DNA from: Piscirickettsiaceae bacterium
Lineage (GTDB): Bacteria; Pseudomonadota; Gammaproteobacteria; Nitrosococcales; Methylophagaceae
Assembly: GCA_024685995.1 (NCBI GenBank)
Contig: JAIBDY010000015.1
Span: 1 to 49,283, forward strand
DNA: 49,283 nucleotides
Direction: 5' to 3'
Part shown: one piece after another, positions 16,308-25,580 of the stretch
How positions within the stretch are numbered: the first letter of the stretch is position 1
Layout of the letters: every line of letters begins with the position of its first letter
Made by a program: the position numbers and the translations under genes
Notes under the pieces: generated by a model
Databases searched by the model: none
The model's input: only the letters and a program-made list of their open reading frames with translations
What the model was told of the DNA's origin: nothing

Positions 16308-17099
16308 ATGGAAAAATATTTAAATATCGATCATGTCAGCATAGAATTTCCCACGCCCAATGGCCCTTTTAAGGCATTGGACAATGTGAACCTGAAAATT
16401 GATAAAGGCGAGTTTGTGAGCATCATTGGTCACTCAGGCTGTGGTAAATCAACGGTAATGAATATCGTGGGTGGACTATATCAGGCGACAGAAGGGGGAG
16501 TGTTACTAGAAGGTCGGGAGGTCGATGAACCGGGGCCTGACCGCGCCATTGTGTTTCAAAATCATTCCTTATTTCCCTGGCTGACGGCTTATCAAAATGT
16601 CGAGTTGGCCGTGAAATCCGTTTTTAAAGGTAAAAAGTCTGCAAAAGAGATGCAGGAATGGATAGAGCATAATATTGAATTGGTGCATATGAGCCATGCG
16701 AAGGATAAATTGCCGGCAGAAATATCTGGGGGAATGAAGCAACGAATCGGTATCGCTAGAGCGCTAGCGATGGAGCCCAAAGTGCTGCTGATGGACGAGC
16801 CGTTTGGCGCGCTAGATGCTTTAACGCGTGCTCATTTACAGGATTCGTTAATGGATATTCAAGCTGAGTTGAATAATACCGTTATCATGATTACCCATGA
16901 TGTTGATGAGGCGGTATTGCTATCGGATAAGATCGTCATGATGACCAATGGCCCCGCGGCTTCAATTGGTGAGATATTAACGATCGGCCTAGAGAGACCT
17001 AGGAAGCGACTCGATCTGGCCCACGACCAGCACTACAATCAATTGCGTTCAAACGTCATTCATTTCTTACATGAACGTCATGCGAGAAAGGTCGCCTGA
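16308..17099 (+). CDS. nrtD: Nitrate ABC transporter, ATP-binding protein (NrtD-type)
   Basis: The 263-residue ATPase powers NrtAB. Walker A GHSGCGKST (42-50), signature SGGMKQR (about 141-147), Walker B VLLMDEPFGALD (about 160-171) and switch His in MITHD are all present. It has no C-terminal NrtA-like sensor domain, so it is NrtD-like rather than cyanobacterial NrtC-like; a homodimer is expected since only one ATPase gene is present. AGGAG precedes the ATG. Its TGA overlaps another ATG (TGATG), which opens a 12-codon reading frame before the EAL gene. Confidence 0.93.
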   Translation: MEKYLNIDHVSIEFPTPNGPFKALDNVNLKIDKGEFVSIIGHSGCGKSTVMNIVGGLYQATEGGVLLEGREVDEPGPDRAIVFQNHSLFPWLTAYQNVELAVKSVFKGKKSAKEMQEWIEHNIELVHMSHAKDKLPAEISGGMKQRIGIARALAMEPKVLLMDEPFGALDALTRAHLQDSLMDIQAELNNTVIMITHDVDEAVLLSDKIVMMTNGPAASIGEILTIGLERPRKRLDLAHDQHYNQLRSNVIHFLHERHARKVA

Positions 17100-17109
17100 T
17101 GAATAATCG

Positions 17110-18444
17110 ATGGTTTCGCTTCGGTGGGGTTGCGTGAGTCATACATCGGAACGGAATCCAGATCATCAGCTGTTATTACCAAAAGATTCAGAGCGTATAA
17201 ATCGCTCCACAGTGATAGCGAAGGACTCACTGGATAATGCCCCTGACTTGGGCGTATGTGCCTACAGGGGGCTAACGCTCAGAACAGTTTTCCAACCTAT
17301 ATTTAGCATTGCCCATCGTCGGGCCGTCGGTTATGAAGCGTTGGTTCGCTCTGAAGACAGCGATGGCGAGCCTTTTCCCATCGATAAACTGTTTGCTCTG
17401 CCTGAATCAAGCGAAGAGAGTCTACAATTAGATCGGCTTTGTCGTCGACTTCATATACAGAATTTTTCAAGACACGACACGACCGATGAGTGGCTATTTA
17501 TTAATTTAAATTCACAGTGTTTGGAAACCGAAAAACCGCATGTTGGTTTCATGGATAGCTTGTTTTCGGTATCAGGTATCAAACCCCACCGTGTTGTTAT
17601 TGAGATTTTAGAAAGTGAAATTAAAGATAGGGTTTACCTAAAACAGTTGGTCGAACATTTTAAGGCGATGGGATGCTTATTGGCTATCGATGATTTCGGG
17701 GCGGGTCATTCAAATTTTGATCGCGTTTGGGAAATTGAACCCGATATCGTCAAAATTGATCGTTGTTTAATCAAACATGCTTCAGAAAACCCGACAATTA
17801 AAAGAGTATTGTCAGGAATGATTTCCTTAATACATGAAACAGGATGTTTGGTAATTGTTGAGGGCGTTGAAACAAAGAAAGAAGCGTTGACAGCGATAGA
17901 GGCTCAGGCAGATATGTTGCAAGGATTTTATTTTGCTATGCCCTCGGGTGCAATAGAATGCAATAAAGCGGTTGCCACAACGTTAGATCGTTTAATACAA
18001 GTCCAAACGCGGCAGGTTAGAAAGTCAACGATTGCGTTAGATCAACACTTCAAACGATTTAGAATGTTATTTAATCAAGCGATCGAGTTATTTAAAGCAC
18101 AAGGTAATATGAAGGATTGTGCCAATATTATTTTTAGTGAAAAGAGAGCTGTACGATACTTTCTATTGGACGCCAAGGGTTATCAAATGGGGGCTACCAT
18201 CCATGCCCGTAAATATGAAAAAGGCTTTGCTCAGCAACTCGCGCCCTTATTATCGGGCGAAAATGCCAGTTGGTCGCACAAACATTATCATTACCGCGCG
18301 CTTAATCATCCCGACAAGTTACAAGTGACTCGTCCCTATTTATCGGTTACGGGTAAGCATATGTGTGTGACGGTGTCTAAAACGGTCGAAGTGGAGGGGC
18401 AGTTCTTTGTATTGTGTTGTGATTTAGATTGGCAAGATAGGTGA
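17110..18444 (+). CDS. EAL-domain c-di-GMP phosphodiesterase in the nitrate uptake operon
   Basis: The 444-residue protein has an EAL domain at about 55-300 and no membrane segment. The catalytic set looks intact: E76-A-L, FINLN near 129-133, EILES near 158, D194/D195 in DDFGAGHS, VKIDR near 216, EGVET near 255 and LQGFYFA near 273. It should therefore hydrolyse cyclic di-GMP. The C-terminal 130 residues form a separate alpha/beta module (YFLLDAKGYQMGATIH..., FFVLCCDLDW at the end) resembling a PAS/Cache-type sensory fold; I cannot name it. The start is uncertain: ATG 17110 lacks a Shine-Dalgarno, whereas GTG 17134 follows GGTGGGG. It lies 10 bp after nrtD, so it probably shares the NtrC/NasT-controlled transcript. 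Confidence 0.88.
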   Translation: MVSLRWGCVSHTSERNPDHQLLLPKDSERINRSTVIAKDSLDNAPDLGVCAYRGLTLRTVFQPIFSIAHRRAVGYEALVRSEDSDGEPFPIDKLFALPESSEESLQLDRLCRRLHIQNFSRHDTTDEWLFINLNSQCLETEKPHVGFMDSLFSVSGIKPHRVVIEILESEIKDRVYLKQLVEHFKAMGCLLAIDDFGAGHSNFDRVWEIEPDIVKIDRCLIKHASENPTIKRVLSGMISLIHETGCLVIVEGVETKKEALTAIEAQADMLQGFYFAMPSGAIECNKAVATTLDRLIQVQTRQVRKSTIALDQHFKRFRMLFNQAIELFKAQGNMKDCANIIFSEKRAVRYFLLDAKGYQMGATIHARKYEKGFAQQLAPLLSGENASWSHKHYHYRALNHPDKLQVTRPYLSVTGKHMCVTVSKTVEVEGQFFVLCCDLDWQDR

Positions 18445-18532
18445 TTTTTATGACAGGGTGATGATCGCACGAGCTTGATTCATGGCACAGTGCTCAAGCA
18501 AACCGATGCTTTTTAAACTTGCAGCTTGTTGA

Positions 18533-18580
18533 TGCACTATCATCGTGCACGCGAGATAAACTGTGCCACAACTTAGTGCT
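18533..18580 (+). promoter_or_regulatory. NtrC enhancer sites upstream of narK
   Basis: TGCAC-TATCATC-GTGCA (18533-18549) is a perfect TGCAC-N7-GTGCA. A weaker copy, TGCCA-CAACTTA-GTGCT, lies at 18564-18580. They are about 80-126 bp upstream of the predicted start. Confidence 0.72.
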
Positions 18581-18632
18581 CAGGCGAAGCATGACTAGAT
18601 AAAATAACAAGCAAAATCAGCTGCTTATTAGT

Positions 18633-18648
18633 TGGCATGATTTCCGCT
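18633..18648 (+). promoter_or_regulatory. Sigma-54 promoter of narK and the kinase gene
   Basis: TGGCATG-ATTT-CCGCT keeps GG and GC at exact -24/-12 spacing and TGGCA, with three mismatches elsewhere. The predicted start is near 18659, leaving a 38-nt leader without a terminator. Confidence 0.6.
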
Positions 18649-18696
18649 ATAGGGTGTCTGACCAATGTCGGTCTAACCTCAACGTGAGAAGATGCA

Positions 18697-20163
18697 ATGT
18701 CAGCACCAAAACTCAAGCTATTATCCTTTAGCGGTAATACGCGAATTCTACATTTAAGCTGGATGGCTTTTTTTATTAGCTTTGTTGTCTGGTTTAATCA
18801 TGCGCCTTTATTGATGTCCATTCGCGACAGCTTAGGTTTAACAGATCAACAAATCAAAACCATTTTAATCTTGAACGTGGCCTTGACCATTCCTGCCCGG
18901 ATTGTTGTGGGGATGCTGGTGGATAAATATGGTCCTAAGATCATGTATTCCTTGTTGTTAGGGGTATCGAGTTTTATTTGTTTCTTTTTTGCGATAGCAG
19001 ATAGTTTTGAACAGCTCGCCGCCGCCCGATTTATGCTGGGGTTTGTGGGTGCAGGGTTTGTGATCGGCATTAGAATGATTTCTGAATGGTATCCTGCGAA
19101 ACAAGTTGGTTTAGCAGAAGGCATTTATGGTGGTTGGGGTAACTTTGGCTCTGCGGCTGCAGCAATGAGTTTACCAACGATTGCTTTACTCTTTGGTGGC
19201 GATGACGGTTGGCGGTATGCGGTCGCATTAACGGGGGCGATGGCCTTGGTTTATGCCTTTATTTATTACAATAGCGTCTCCGATACACCTAAAGGGTCAA
19301 CCTATTTCAAACCGAAAAAATCGGGTGGGATGGAAGTCACTAGTAAGGGTGATTTCATCTTGTATTTGGTGATGAATATTCCGATGTATGCGGCTTTGGC
19401 ATTATTGACTTGGAAGCTATCGCCTAGTGGCGTACATTTATTGTCTGCTGGGGTTGCCGATGCAATTTATATCGGACTTTTTGCGCTTTATTTTTATCAG
19501 GCTTATCATATCTATCAAGTGAATAAAGCCATTTTCGTGCAAGAAGTCCCGGAGATTCATCGCTATAAGTTTAAACAAGTAGCGGTATTAGATTTGGCGT
19601 ATTTAGCCACATTTGGTTCTGAACTTGCCGTGGTTTCTATGCTGCCATTGTTTTTTAGTGATACCTTTGATATCAGTGCGGTGCAAGCAGGCTTGTTGGC
19701 TTCAGGATTTGCCTTTATGAATTTAGTATCGCGTCCAATCGGGGGGCTATTTAGTGATCGTCTAGGTCGTAAAAGAACATTAACGATCTGTATCAGTGGT
19801 TTGGCGTTCGGTTATTTTGTGATGAGTCAAATTACGCCAGAGTGGTTTATCGGTTTGGCAGTATTAGCGACGATGATGTGTTCTTTTTTTGTGCAAGCAG
19901 GTGAAGGTGCCGTCTTTGCCGTTGTGCCTTTGGTCCAACGTCGTCTGACGGGGCAAATCGCGGGTATGGCGGGTGCGTATGGTAATGTGGGGGCGGTCAC
20001 TTTCTTGACTGTGCTTTCCTTTGTGTCAGCACAAACGTTCTTCCTTGTTATTGCAGCAACCGCCGTAGTGACCTTGATTGCAGTTCAGTTTATGGATGAG
20101 CCACGAGGACAAATGGCTGAGGTATTACCAGATGGCACGGTACAAATGATCGATGTGCATTAA
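18697..20163 (+). CDS. narK: NarK/NasA-type nitrate/nitrite MFS transporter
   Basis: The 488-residue protein has about twelve membrane segments of the major facilitator fold. NarK signatures are visible: FNHAPLL near 29-35, [14 protein letters not shown] near 67-80, a first nitrate-signature-like [19 protein letters not shown] split across 115-133, [11 protein letters not shown] near 146-156, [15 protein letters not shown] near 345-359 and a second Gly-rich [14 protein letters not shown] near 427-440. Arg residues in the first and seventh helices of the family bind nitrate. It overlaps no neighbour; the kinase gene starts 8 bp after its stop, so both are one unit. It gives a second inner-membrane route for nitrate beside NrtABD and NrtS. 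Confidence 0.93.
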   Translation: MSAPKLKLLSFSGNTRILHLSWMAFFISFVVWFNHAPLLMSIRDSLGLTDQQIKTILILNVALTIPARIVVGMLVDKYGPKIMYSLLLGVSSFICFFFAIADSFEQLAAARFMLGFVGAGFVIGIRMISEWYPAKQVGLAEGIYGGWGNFGSAAAAMSLPTIALLFGGDDGWRYAVALTGAMALVYAFIYYNSVSDTPKGSTYFKPKKSGGMEVTSKGDFILYLVMNIPMYAALALLTWKLSPSGVHLLSAGVADAIYIGLFALYFYQAYHIYQVNKAIFVQEVPEIHRYKFKQVAVLDLAYLATFGSELAVVSMLPLFFSDTFDISAVQAGLLASGFAFMNLVSRPIGGLFSDRLGRKRTLTICISGLAFGYFVMSQITPEWFIGLAVLATMMCSFFVQAGEGAVFAVVPLVQRRLTGQIAGMAGAYGNVGAVTFLTVLSFVSAQTFFLVIAATAVVTLIAVQFMDEPRGQMAEVLPDGTVQMIDVH

Positions 20164-20171
20164 CACCCTAC

Positions 20172-21896
20172 ATGACCAGTAAGTTAAAAGTACGTGTCGG
20201 CGCATGCTCAGATAAAGGCATTAAAGAGGAGAATCAGGACTCTTTAGGGCATTTTATTCCCAACAATATATCGCTATTAACGACTAAAGGCGTGGTGCTG
20301 GCATTGGCAGACGGTGTCAGCAGTAGCACCGAAGCCAAGCAAGCGAGTCAATGCTGCGTTACCGGATTTCTGGAAGATTACTTTAGTACGCCGGATTCTT
20401 GGTCGGTAAAAAAGTCGGGTGGTAAAGTACTGACGGCGATTAATAACTGGTTATATAGCCAAAGTCATCAATATCGAGATAGTGCACGGGGTTGGGTGAG
20501 TACCTTTTGTGGATTGATTATTAAATCGACCACGGCCCACCTTTTTCATGTCGGTGATTCGCGTATTTATTTATTGCGCGGAGATGATCTTGAGCAATTG
20601 ACGATGGACCACCGAATCCAAATGCCGGGTGAAAAAGAGTATTTGGGCAGAGCGATGGGCGTCGATTACCGTCTCGATATTGATTACAAAACGGTGACGG
20701 TTGAACTCGGTGATACGTTTTTGATCACCACCGATGGAATCCACGATTACCTGTCTGATAAAGCGATAAGTACAATCTTGCTTGATCAGCAACAAGACCT
20801 GGATGGATTGTGCGAGCAACTCGTGTCAACGGCTCTGGCAGCGGGTAGTCTCGACAATGTCAGTTGTCAATTATTAGTCGTTGACGAACTGCCTTCTCAA
20901 GACCCGGATGAAGTCTTTTCACAACTTACGCAATTGCCTTTCCCGCCTGAGTTGTACGAAGGCATGATTCTAGATGGTTACCGTATTACCCGTGAATTAC
21001 ATGCCAGTTCAACTAGCCAGCTTTACCTTGCTATTGATACCGAAACCGGTCAAAAAGTGGTGATTAAGACCCCGTCGATTAATTTTGAAGATGATCCGGC
21101 CTATTTAGAACGGTTTCAATTAGAAGAGTGGGTCGGTAGGCGAATTGATAGCCCGCATGTTATTCGTACTATTGAACAAAAAACACCGCGACGATTTTTG
21201 TACTACATCATGGAATACATTGAAGGTCAGACGCTTGAACAATGGATGCGTGATCAAGCGATGCCGGATTTAACGGTGATTCGTAATATTGTGTCCCAAA
21301 TTGTCTCGGGGCTACGTGCTTTTCATCGTTTGGATATGCTGCACCAAGACATCAAACCCGGCAATATTATGATGACAGCGGAGGGCTTGGTGAAAATTGT
21401 TGACTTTGGCTCGACCAAAATCGCGGGGATTGCGGATGTGTCTACGCCAATTGAGCGTAAAGAGTTGCTCGGGACTAAGCACTACACCGCACCTGAGTAT
21501 TTAATGGAAAAGCCGGGGACGACGCAATCAGATCTATTCGCATTGGGGTGTATTGTTTATGAAATGGTCACTGGGAAATTGCCGTATGGTGAAGGCTTGT
21601 TAAAAGCGGTAGAGAAAGGCACAGTGTCTAAATTGCGTTATATTTCTGTCCACAATTTTACGCGTAACATACCTGATTGGGTTGATAAAACAATAAGGAA
21701 GGCGGTCGAGATAAAACCTGAAAATCGCTACAGTAAATTGTCAGAATTGGAGAGCGATCTGAGAAAACCCAACCCAGCTTATTTAACAGAGGAACAATTA
21801 CCACTGATTGAGCGAAACCCGCTTGGGTTTTGGCGTGGTCTTGCCTTGTTGTTATTGTTATCGAATCTAATCCTGTTGTTGTTATATCTGACTTAA
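20172..21896 (+). CDS. Fused PP2C phosphatase / Ser-Thr protein kinase with C-terminal membrane anchor
   Basis: The 574-residue protein joins a PP2C-type phosphatase (about 5-240) to a eukaryote-like kinase (about 272-540) and ends in one hydrophobic helix (about 552-572). Phosphatase metal motifs are present: EENQDSLG (17-24), ALADGVSSS, HVGDSRIYLL, TTDGIHD and SLDNVS. Kinase motifs are the ATP lysine K299 (VVIKTP), HQD with D393 in place of the usual HRD, DIKPGN, DFG with D411, and APEY near 438. A non-Arg HxD suggests activation-loop-independent activity. The kinase is co-transcribed with narK after an 8-bp gap and has no Shine-Dalgarno, so it is probably translationally coupled. Similar fusions occur beside nitrate transporters in other gammaproteobacteria, by memory. 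The target is unknown. Confidence 0.92.
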   Translation: MTSKLKVRVGACSDKGIKEENQDSLGHFIPNNISLLTTKGVVLALADGVSSSTEAKQASQCCVTGFLEDYFSTPDSWSVKKSGGKVLTAINNWLYSQSHQYRDSARGWVSTFCGLIIKSTTAHLFHVGDSRIYLLRGDDLEQLTMDHRIQMPGEKEYLGRAMGVDYRLDIDYKTVTVELGDTFLITTDGIHDYLSDKAISTILLDQQQDLDGLCEQLVSTALAAGSLDNVSCQLLVVDELPSQDPDEVFSQLTQLPFPPELYEGMILDGYRITRELHASSTSQLYLAIDTETGQKVVIKTPSINFEDDPAYLERFQLEEWVGRRIDSPHVIRTIEQKTPRRFLYYIMEYIEGQTLEQWMRDQAMPDLTVIRNIVSQIVSGLRAFHRLDMLHQDIKPGNIMMTAEGLVKIVDFGSTKIAGIADVSTPIERKELLGTKHYTAPEYLMEKPGTTQSDLFALGCIVYEMVTGKLPYGEGLLKAVEKGTVSKLRYISVHNFTRNIPDWVDKTIRKAVEIKPENRYSKLSELESDLRKPNPAYLTEEQLPLIERNPLGFWRGLALLLLLSNLILLLLYLT

Positions 21897-21939
21897 AAAC
21901 ACCCTGGATCATGTTGATTGTTAGACATGGCCCAGGGGT
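21891..21939 (-). terminator. Terminator of the FKBP gene, convergent with the kinase gene
   Basis: An interrupted hairpin pairs CCCTGG (21902-21907) with CCAGGG (21932-21937) and CATGT with ACATG inside. Read on the minus strand it is followed by GTTTTTAAG, so it mainly ends the isomerase gene. The plus-strand side has no T-run. Confidence 0.65.
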
Positions 21940-21957
21940 AGTTGTGTAGCGTTGAGC

Positions 21958-22632
21958 TTATTTCGCGATTGACACTAACTCAATATCAAACATCAATGTT
22001 TCATTGGGACCGATCAATTGACCCACGCCGCGATCACCGTAAGCTAGGCTTGCTGGGATAACAAGCTGCCATTTGCCACCTTCTTTCATCATAGGTAGCG
22101 CTTCTTGCCAGCCTTTGATAACACCTGAAACAGGAAAGGTCGCAGGTTCACCACGCTCATGCGAGCTATCAAACACAGTGCCGTCTAAGAGTTTGCCGGT
22201 GTAATGTGCAACGACTTTATCTTCGCTCGTTGGTGATTGACCTTCACCTGGCTCAATAATTTTGTATTGTAGGCCGGTTGCTGTAACGATAACACCGTCT
22301 TCTTTCGCATTTTTGGCTAGGAAAGCATCGGCTTCTTTTTGCTTTTTAGCCGCTGTCTCTGCCATTTCTTGTTGTTTCTGTTGTTGGTAGTTTGTCACTA
22401 GTTTTTCAGCGGTTGCTTGATCAATTTGTGGCTTATTACCTTCTAGCATATCTTCGATACCAGCAGAAAAAGCGCCCATTTCTAATTCGACACCTTCGTT
22501 TTTAAGGCCTTGACCAACTTGCACACCGAAAATATAACTGAGTTTTTCTTTATCAGTTTTAAGATCGGCGGCGTTAACGAGGCCAGATGTGGCAAGAAGT
22601 ATCGGTAGCATGGCGAGTGTTTTGAGTTTCAT
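21958..22632 (-). CDS. FKBP-type peptidyl-prolyl cis-trans isomerase, periplasmic (FkpA/Mip-like)
   Basis: The 224-residue protein has a signal peptide (MKLKTLAMLPILLATSGLVNA), a Mip/FkpA-type helical dimerisation segment (about 25-110: DKEKLSYIFGVQVGQGLKNEG, then a Lys/Glu/Gln-rich helix) and a C-terminal FKBP domain (about 120-224) with VVAHYTGKLLDGTVFDSS, GWQEALPMMKEGGKW and IPASLAYGDRGVG. It should help fold periplasmic proteins. AGGA precedes the start. It converges on the nitrate region and diverges from the suf operon. Confidence 0.93.
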   Translation of the reverse strand: MKLKTLAMLPILLATSGLVNAADLKTDKEKLSYIFGVQVGQGLKNEGVELEMGAFSAGIEDMLEGNKPQIDQATAEKLVTNYQQQKQQEMAETAAKKQKEADAFLAKNAKEDGVIVTATGLQYKIIEPGEGQSPTSEDKVVAHYTGKLLDGTVFDSSHERGEPATFPVSGVIKGWQEALPMMKEGGKWQLVIPASLAYGDRGVGQLIGPNETLMFDIELVSIAK

Positions 22633-22771
22633 TTAGCTGAGTCCTAGTTAATTAAAAGAGGAGGTACAAAAGTATTTTGTTTAGTCTCGAATCATCATCA
22701 TAAGTTCCTACGATTGGCTATTCTCTCATAAATGAAAGATAAATGATTAATGCAATAACCTAGGGTTTAAC

Positions 22772-22800
22772 TTGGTTAATAGCTTAATTAGTACTATAAT
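22772..22800 (+). promoter_or_regulatory. Sigma-70 promoter of the suf operon
   Basis: TTGGTT (22772-22777), a 17-bp spacer and TATAAT (22795-22800) form a near-consensus promoter 23 bp before the regulator ATG. The spacer holds the AT-rich symmetrical CTTAATTAG, a possible Rrf2-protein site. AGGAGG (about 22811-22816) is the ribosome site. Confidence 0.75.
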
Positions 22801-22823
22801 GGTCTCAATTAGGAGGGCATCAC

Positions 22824-23318
22824 ATGTTACGCATGGGAAAATTGACAGATTACGGTATTGTGTTGATGAGCTATTTGGCTGAGAACACAACACTACACCA
22901 TAATGCACACACGCTAGCCGATGCGGTTCGCGTGCCTTTGCCAACGGTGAGAAAAGTCTTAAAAGCGCTATCTCAACATGGCTTGCTCAATTCTGAGCGT
23001 GGTGCACATGGTGGTTACAGCCTTAGCAAGGCGGCAAGGGAAATCTCCATCGCAGAGGTGATTACTGCGATTGAAGGTCCGATTGCGCTGACCGAATGTG
23101 TCAGTGTTGAGAGCCATTGTAATCAGGAAGTTCATTGCGTTGTACAAACTAACTGGGAGCGGATCAATAGCGCGGTTTACCATGCATTAGATGAAGTGAA
23201 ATTATCCGATATGCTGGTACAACAAACCCATATTAATGGTGTGAGCCCAATTCATTTTTATCCCTCTGCCAGTCAGAGTGGTCTAGTTACAAAACAGGAT
23301 GGTGAGATCCATGGCTGA
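22824..23318 (+). CDS. Rrf2-family SUF Fe-S assembly regulator
   Basis: The 164-residue protein has an N-terminal winged helix-turn-helix ([42 protein letters not shown] split across about 38-66) and a three-Cys cluster motif (ECVSVESHC then HC: C-x6-C-x5-C, about residues 92-106). This matches the IscR-like SUF regulator family, which senses Fe-S status with a bound cluster. It is first in the operon and overlaps sufB by 8 bp, so autoregulation of the whole operon is likely. Confidence 0.92.
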   Translation: MLRMGKLTDYGIVLMSYLAENTTLHHNAHTLADAVRVPLPTVRKVLKALSQHGLLNSERGAHGGYSLSKAAREISIAEVITAIEGPIALTECVSVESHCNQEVHCVVQTNWERINSAVYHALDEVKLSDMLVQQTHINGVSPIHFYPSASQSGLVTKQDGEIHG

Positions 23319-24759
23319 ACAAAAGCAACAGATAGAAGAGTTTGTCCCGAAAGAATATTCAGCAGGCTTTATCACGGACATTGAGTCGGATAGTCTACCG
23401 CCGGGTTTGAGCGAAGACGTGGTGCGAGAAATTTCACGCATCAAGGGCGAACCCGAGTTTCTACTAGAATGGCGTTTGAAAGCGTATCGTCATTGGTTAA
23501 CATTAGAACCCCCTACATGGGCGCACGTTGATTATCCTGAGATCGATTATCAAGCGATCAGCTATTATTCAGCGCCGAAGAAAAAAACAGATGGGCCAAA
23601 AAGTCTTGATGAAGTCGATCCGGAATTATTGCGCACCTATGAAAAATTAGGCGTGCCATTAGAAGAGCGTGCAAGATTGGCGGGTGTCGCTGTTGATGCT
23701 GTGTTTGATAGTGTGTCTGTGGCCAATACCTTTCAAGACAAGTTGGCTGAAGAAGGCATTTTATTTATGCCGTTTTCTAAAGCGGTGAAAGAACATCCTG
23801 AATTACTCAAAAAATATTTGGGTAGCGTCGTGCCGTATCGCGACAATTACTATGCGGCATTGAATTCAGCGGTCTTTAGTGATGGCTCTTTTGTCTATAT
23901 TCCAAAAGGGGTACGTTGCCCAATGGAGTTGTCGACCTATTTCCGCATTAATGCCGCCAATACCGGTCAGTTTGAGCGTACTTTAATTATTGCTGACGAT
24001 GATGCATATGTGAGCTATTTAGAAGGCTGTACTGCGCCAATGCGTGATGAAAATCAGCTGCATGCAGCAGTCGTCGAGCTCGTGGCGCTAGAGCGTGCTG
24101 AAATCAAATACTCAACCGTGCAAAACTGGTACCCGGGTGATGAGAACGGCGTGGGGGGAATTTATAACTTTGTGACCAAACGCGCAGCCTGTCGTGGTGA
24201 AAGCTCAAAAGTGTCTTGGACACAAGTCGAAACAGGGTCTGCTATTACTTGGAAATACCCAAGTGTCATATTGCAAGGTGACAATTCAACGGGTGAGTTT
24301 TATTCCGTTGCCGTCACGAATAACCTGCAACAAGCCGATACCGGCACGAAGATGATTCATTTGGGTAAGAACACCAGTTCTACCATTATATCAAAAGGAA
24401 TTTCAGCCGGTCGTTCACAAAATGCCTACCGTGGCTTAGTGCGTGTCGGACCAAATGCTGAAAATGCGCGTAACTACACTGAATGTGATTCTTTATTAAT
24501 GGGTGATACCTGTGCAGCACATACTTTCCCTTATATCGAAGTGAAGAATCCAACAGCCCAAGTTGAACACGAAGCTTCTACGTCAAAAATCAGTGAAGAT
24601 CAGTTGTTTTATTGTAAACAACGCGGCATGGACACCGAAGACGCAGTATCGATGATTGTGAATGGTTTCTGTAAACAAGTGATTCACCAATTACCGATGG
24701 AGTTTGCAGTCGAAGCACAAAACTTACTGGGCTTGTCGTTAGAAGGCTCTGTGGGTTAA
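23311..24759 (+). CDS. sufB: Fe-S cluster scaffold subunit SufB
   Basis: SufB is the core of the SufBC2D scaffold where clusters are built. The protein has 482 residues from ATG 23311, the start matching the family N-terminus [11 protein letters not shown]; an in-frame ATG at 23299 is less likely. Family segments include [25 protein letters not shown] (split), [20 protein letters not shown] and the C-terminal [15 protein letters not shown]. It overlaps the regulator gene and is followed by sufC after 65 bp with an AGAAGAGAT ribosome site. Confidence 0.96.
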   Translation: MAEQKQQIEEFVPKEYSAGFITDIESDSLPPGLSEDVVREISRIKGEPEFLLEWRLKAYRHWLTLEPPTWAHVDYPEIDYQAISYYSAPKKKTDGPKSLDEVDPELLRTYEKLGVPLEERARLAGVAVDAVFDSVSVANTFQDKLAEEGILFMPFSKAVKEHPELLKKYLGSVVPYRDNYYAALNSAVFSDGSFVYIPKGVRCPMELSTYFRINAANTGQFERTLIIADDDAYVSYLEGCTAPMRDENQLHAAVVELVALERAEIKYSTVQNWYPGDENGVGGIYNFVTKRAACRGESSKVSWTQVETGSAITWKYPSVILQGDNSTGEFYSVAVTNNLQQADTGTKMIHLGKNTSSTIISKGISAGRSQNAYRGLVRVGPNAENARNYTECDSLLMGDTCAAHTFPYIEVKNPTAQVEHEASTSKISEDQLFYCKQRGMDTEDAVSMIVNGFCKQVIHQLPMEFAVEAQNLLGLSLEGSVG

Positions 24760-24824
24760 CAGACAGATTATTTTTTGCTCGAGTGGCTTTGACTCTTGCT
24801 GCTCCTAAATAGAAGAGATAAAAC

Positions 24825-25580
24825 ATGTTAGAAATTAAAAACCTTTATGCCAGCGTAGATGGCAAAGACATTCTTAAAGGCATTAACTTGACGGTTAACG
24901 CAGGCGAAGTGCATGCGATTATGGGCCCAAACGGTGCCGGTAAAAGTACTTTGTCAAATGTGCTTGCAGGTCGAGATGGTTATGAAATCACGCAAGGTGA
25001 AGTGATTTATAAAGGTGAAAATCTACTCGATTTACAAGCGGAAGAGCGTGCTCAACGAGGTATCTTCCTTGCCTTTCAATATCCGGTTGAAATTCCAGGT
25101 GTGAGTAATGTCTATTTGTTAAAAGCGGCTTTAAATGCAGTACGTAACTACCAAGGCTTAGACGAATTAGATGCTATGGACTTTTTGACGTTGGTGAGAG
25201 AGAAAATGCAACTGGTCAAAATGGACGAAGCTTTTCTCTATCGAGGGGTGAATGAAGGCTTCTCTGGTGGCGAGAAAAAGCGTAATGAGATTTTGCAAAT
25301 GGCCTTACTTGAACCGTCATTGGCGATTTTAGATGAAACCGATTCGGGTCTAGATATTGATGCCTTAAGAACCGTTTCAGATGGCGTCAATGCTTTGCGT
25401 TCGCAAGAGCGTTCGATTGTGATGATTACCCATTACCAACGCTTACTCGATTATATTGTGCCTGATTTTGTTCACGTTTTATCCGATGGCAAGATTGTTA
25501 AGTCGGGTGACAAGGAACTTGCCAAAGAGCTTGAATCAAAAGGCTATAGCTGGGTGCATGCAGAAGGTCCAGCAGCATGA
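24825..25580 (+). CDS. sufC: Fe-S assembly ATPase SufC
   Basis: The 251-residue ABC-type ATPase drives the SufBCD scaffold. Walker [10 protein letters not shown] (about 34-42), signature FSGGEKKR (about 146-153), Walker [13 protein letters not shown] (about 166-177) and the H-loop [11 protein letters not shown] are intact. The E-T-D-S-G-L-D form after Walker B is typical of SufC. Its stop overlaps the sufD ATG (ATGA). Confidence 0.97.
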   Translation: MLEIKNLYASVDGKDILKGINLTVNAGEVHAIMGPNGAGKSTLSNVLAGRDGYEITQGEVIYKGENLLDLQAEERAQRGIFLAFQYPVEIPGVSNVYLLKAALNAVRNYQGLDELDAMDFLTLVREKMQLVKMDEAFLYRGVNEGFSGGEKKRNEILQMALLEPSLAILDETDSGLDIDALRTVSDGVNALRSQERSIVMITHYQRLLDYIVPDFVHVLSDGKIVKSGDKELAKELESKGYSWVHAEGPAA

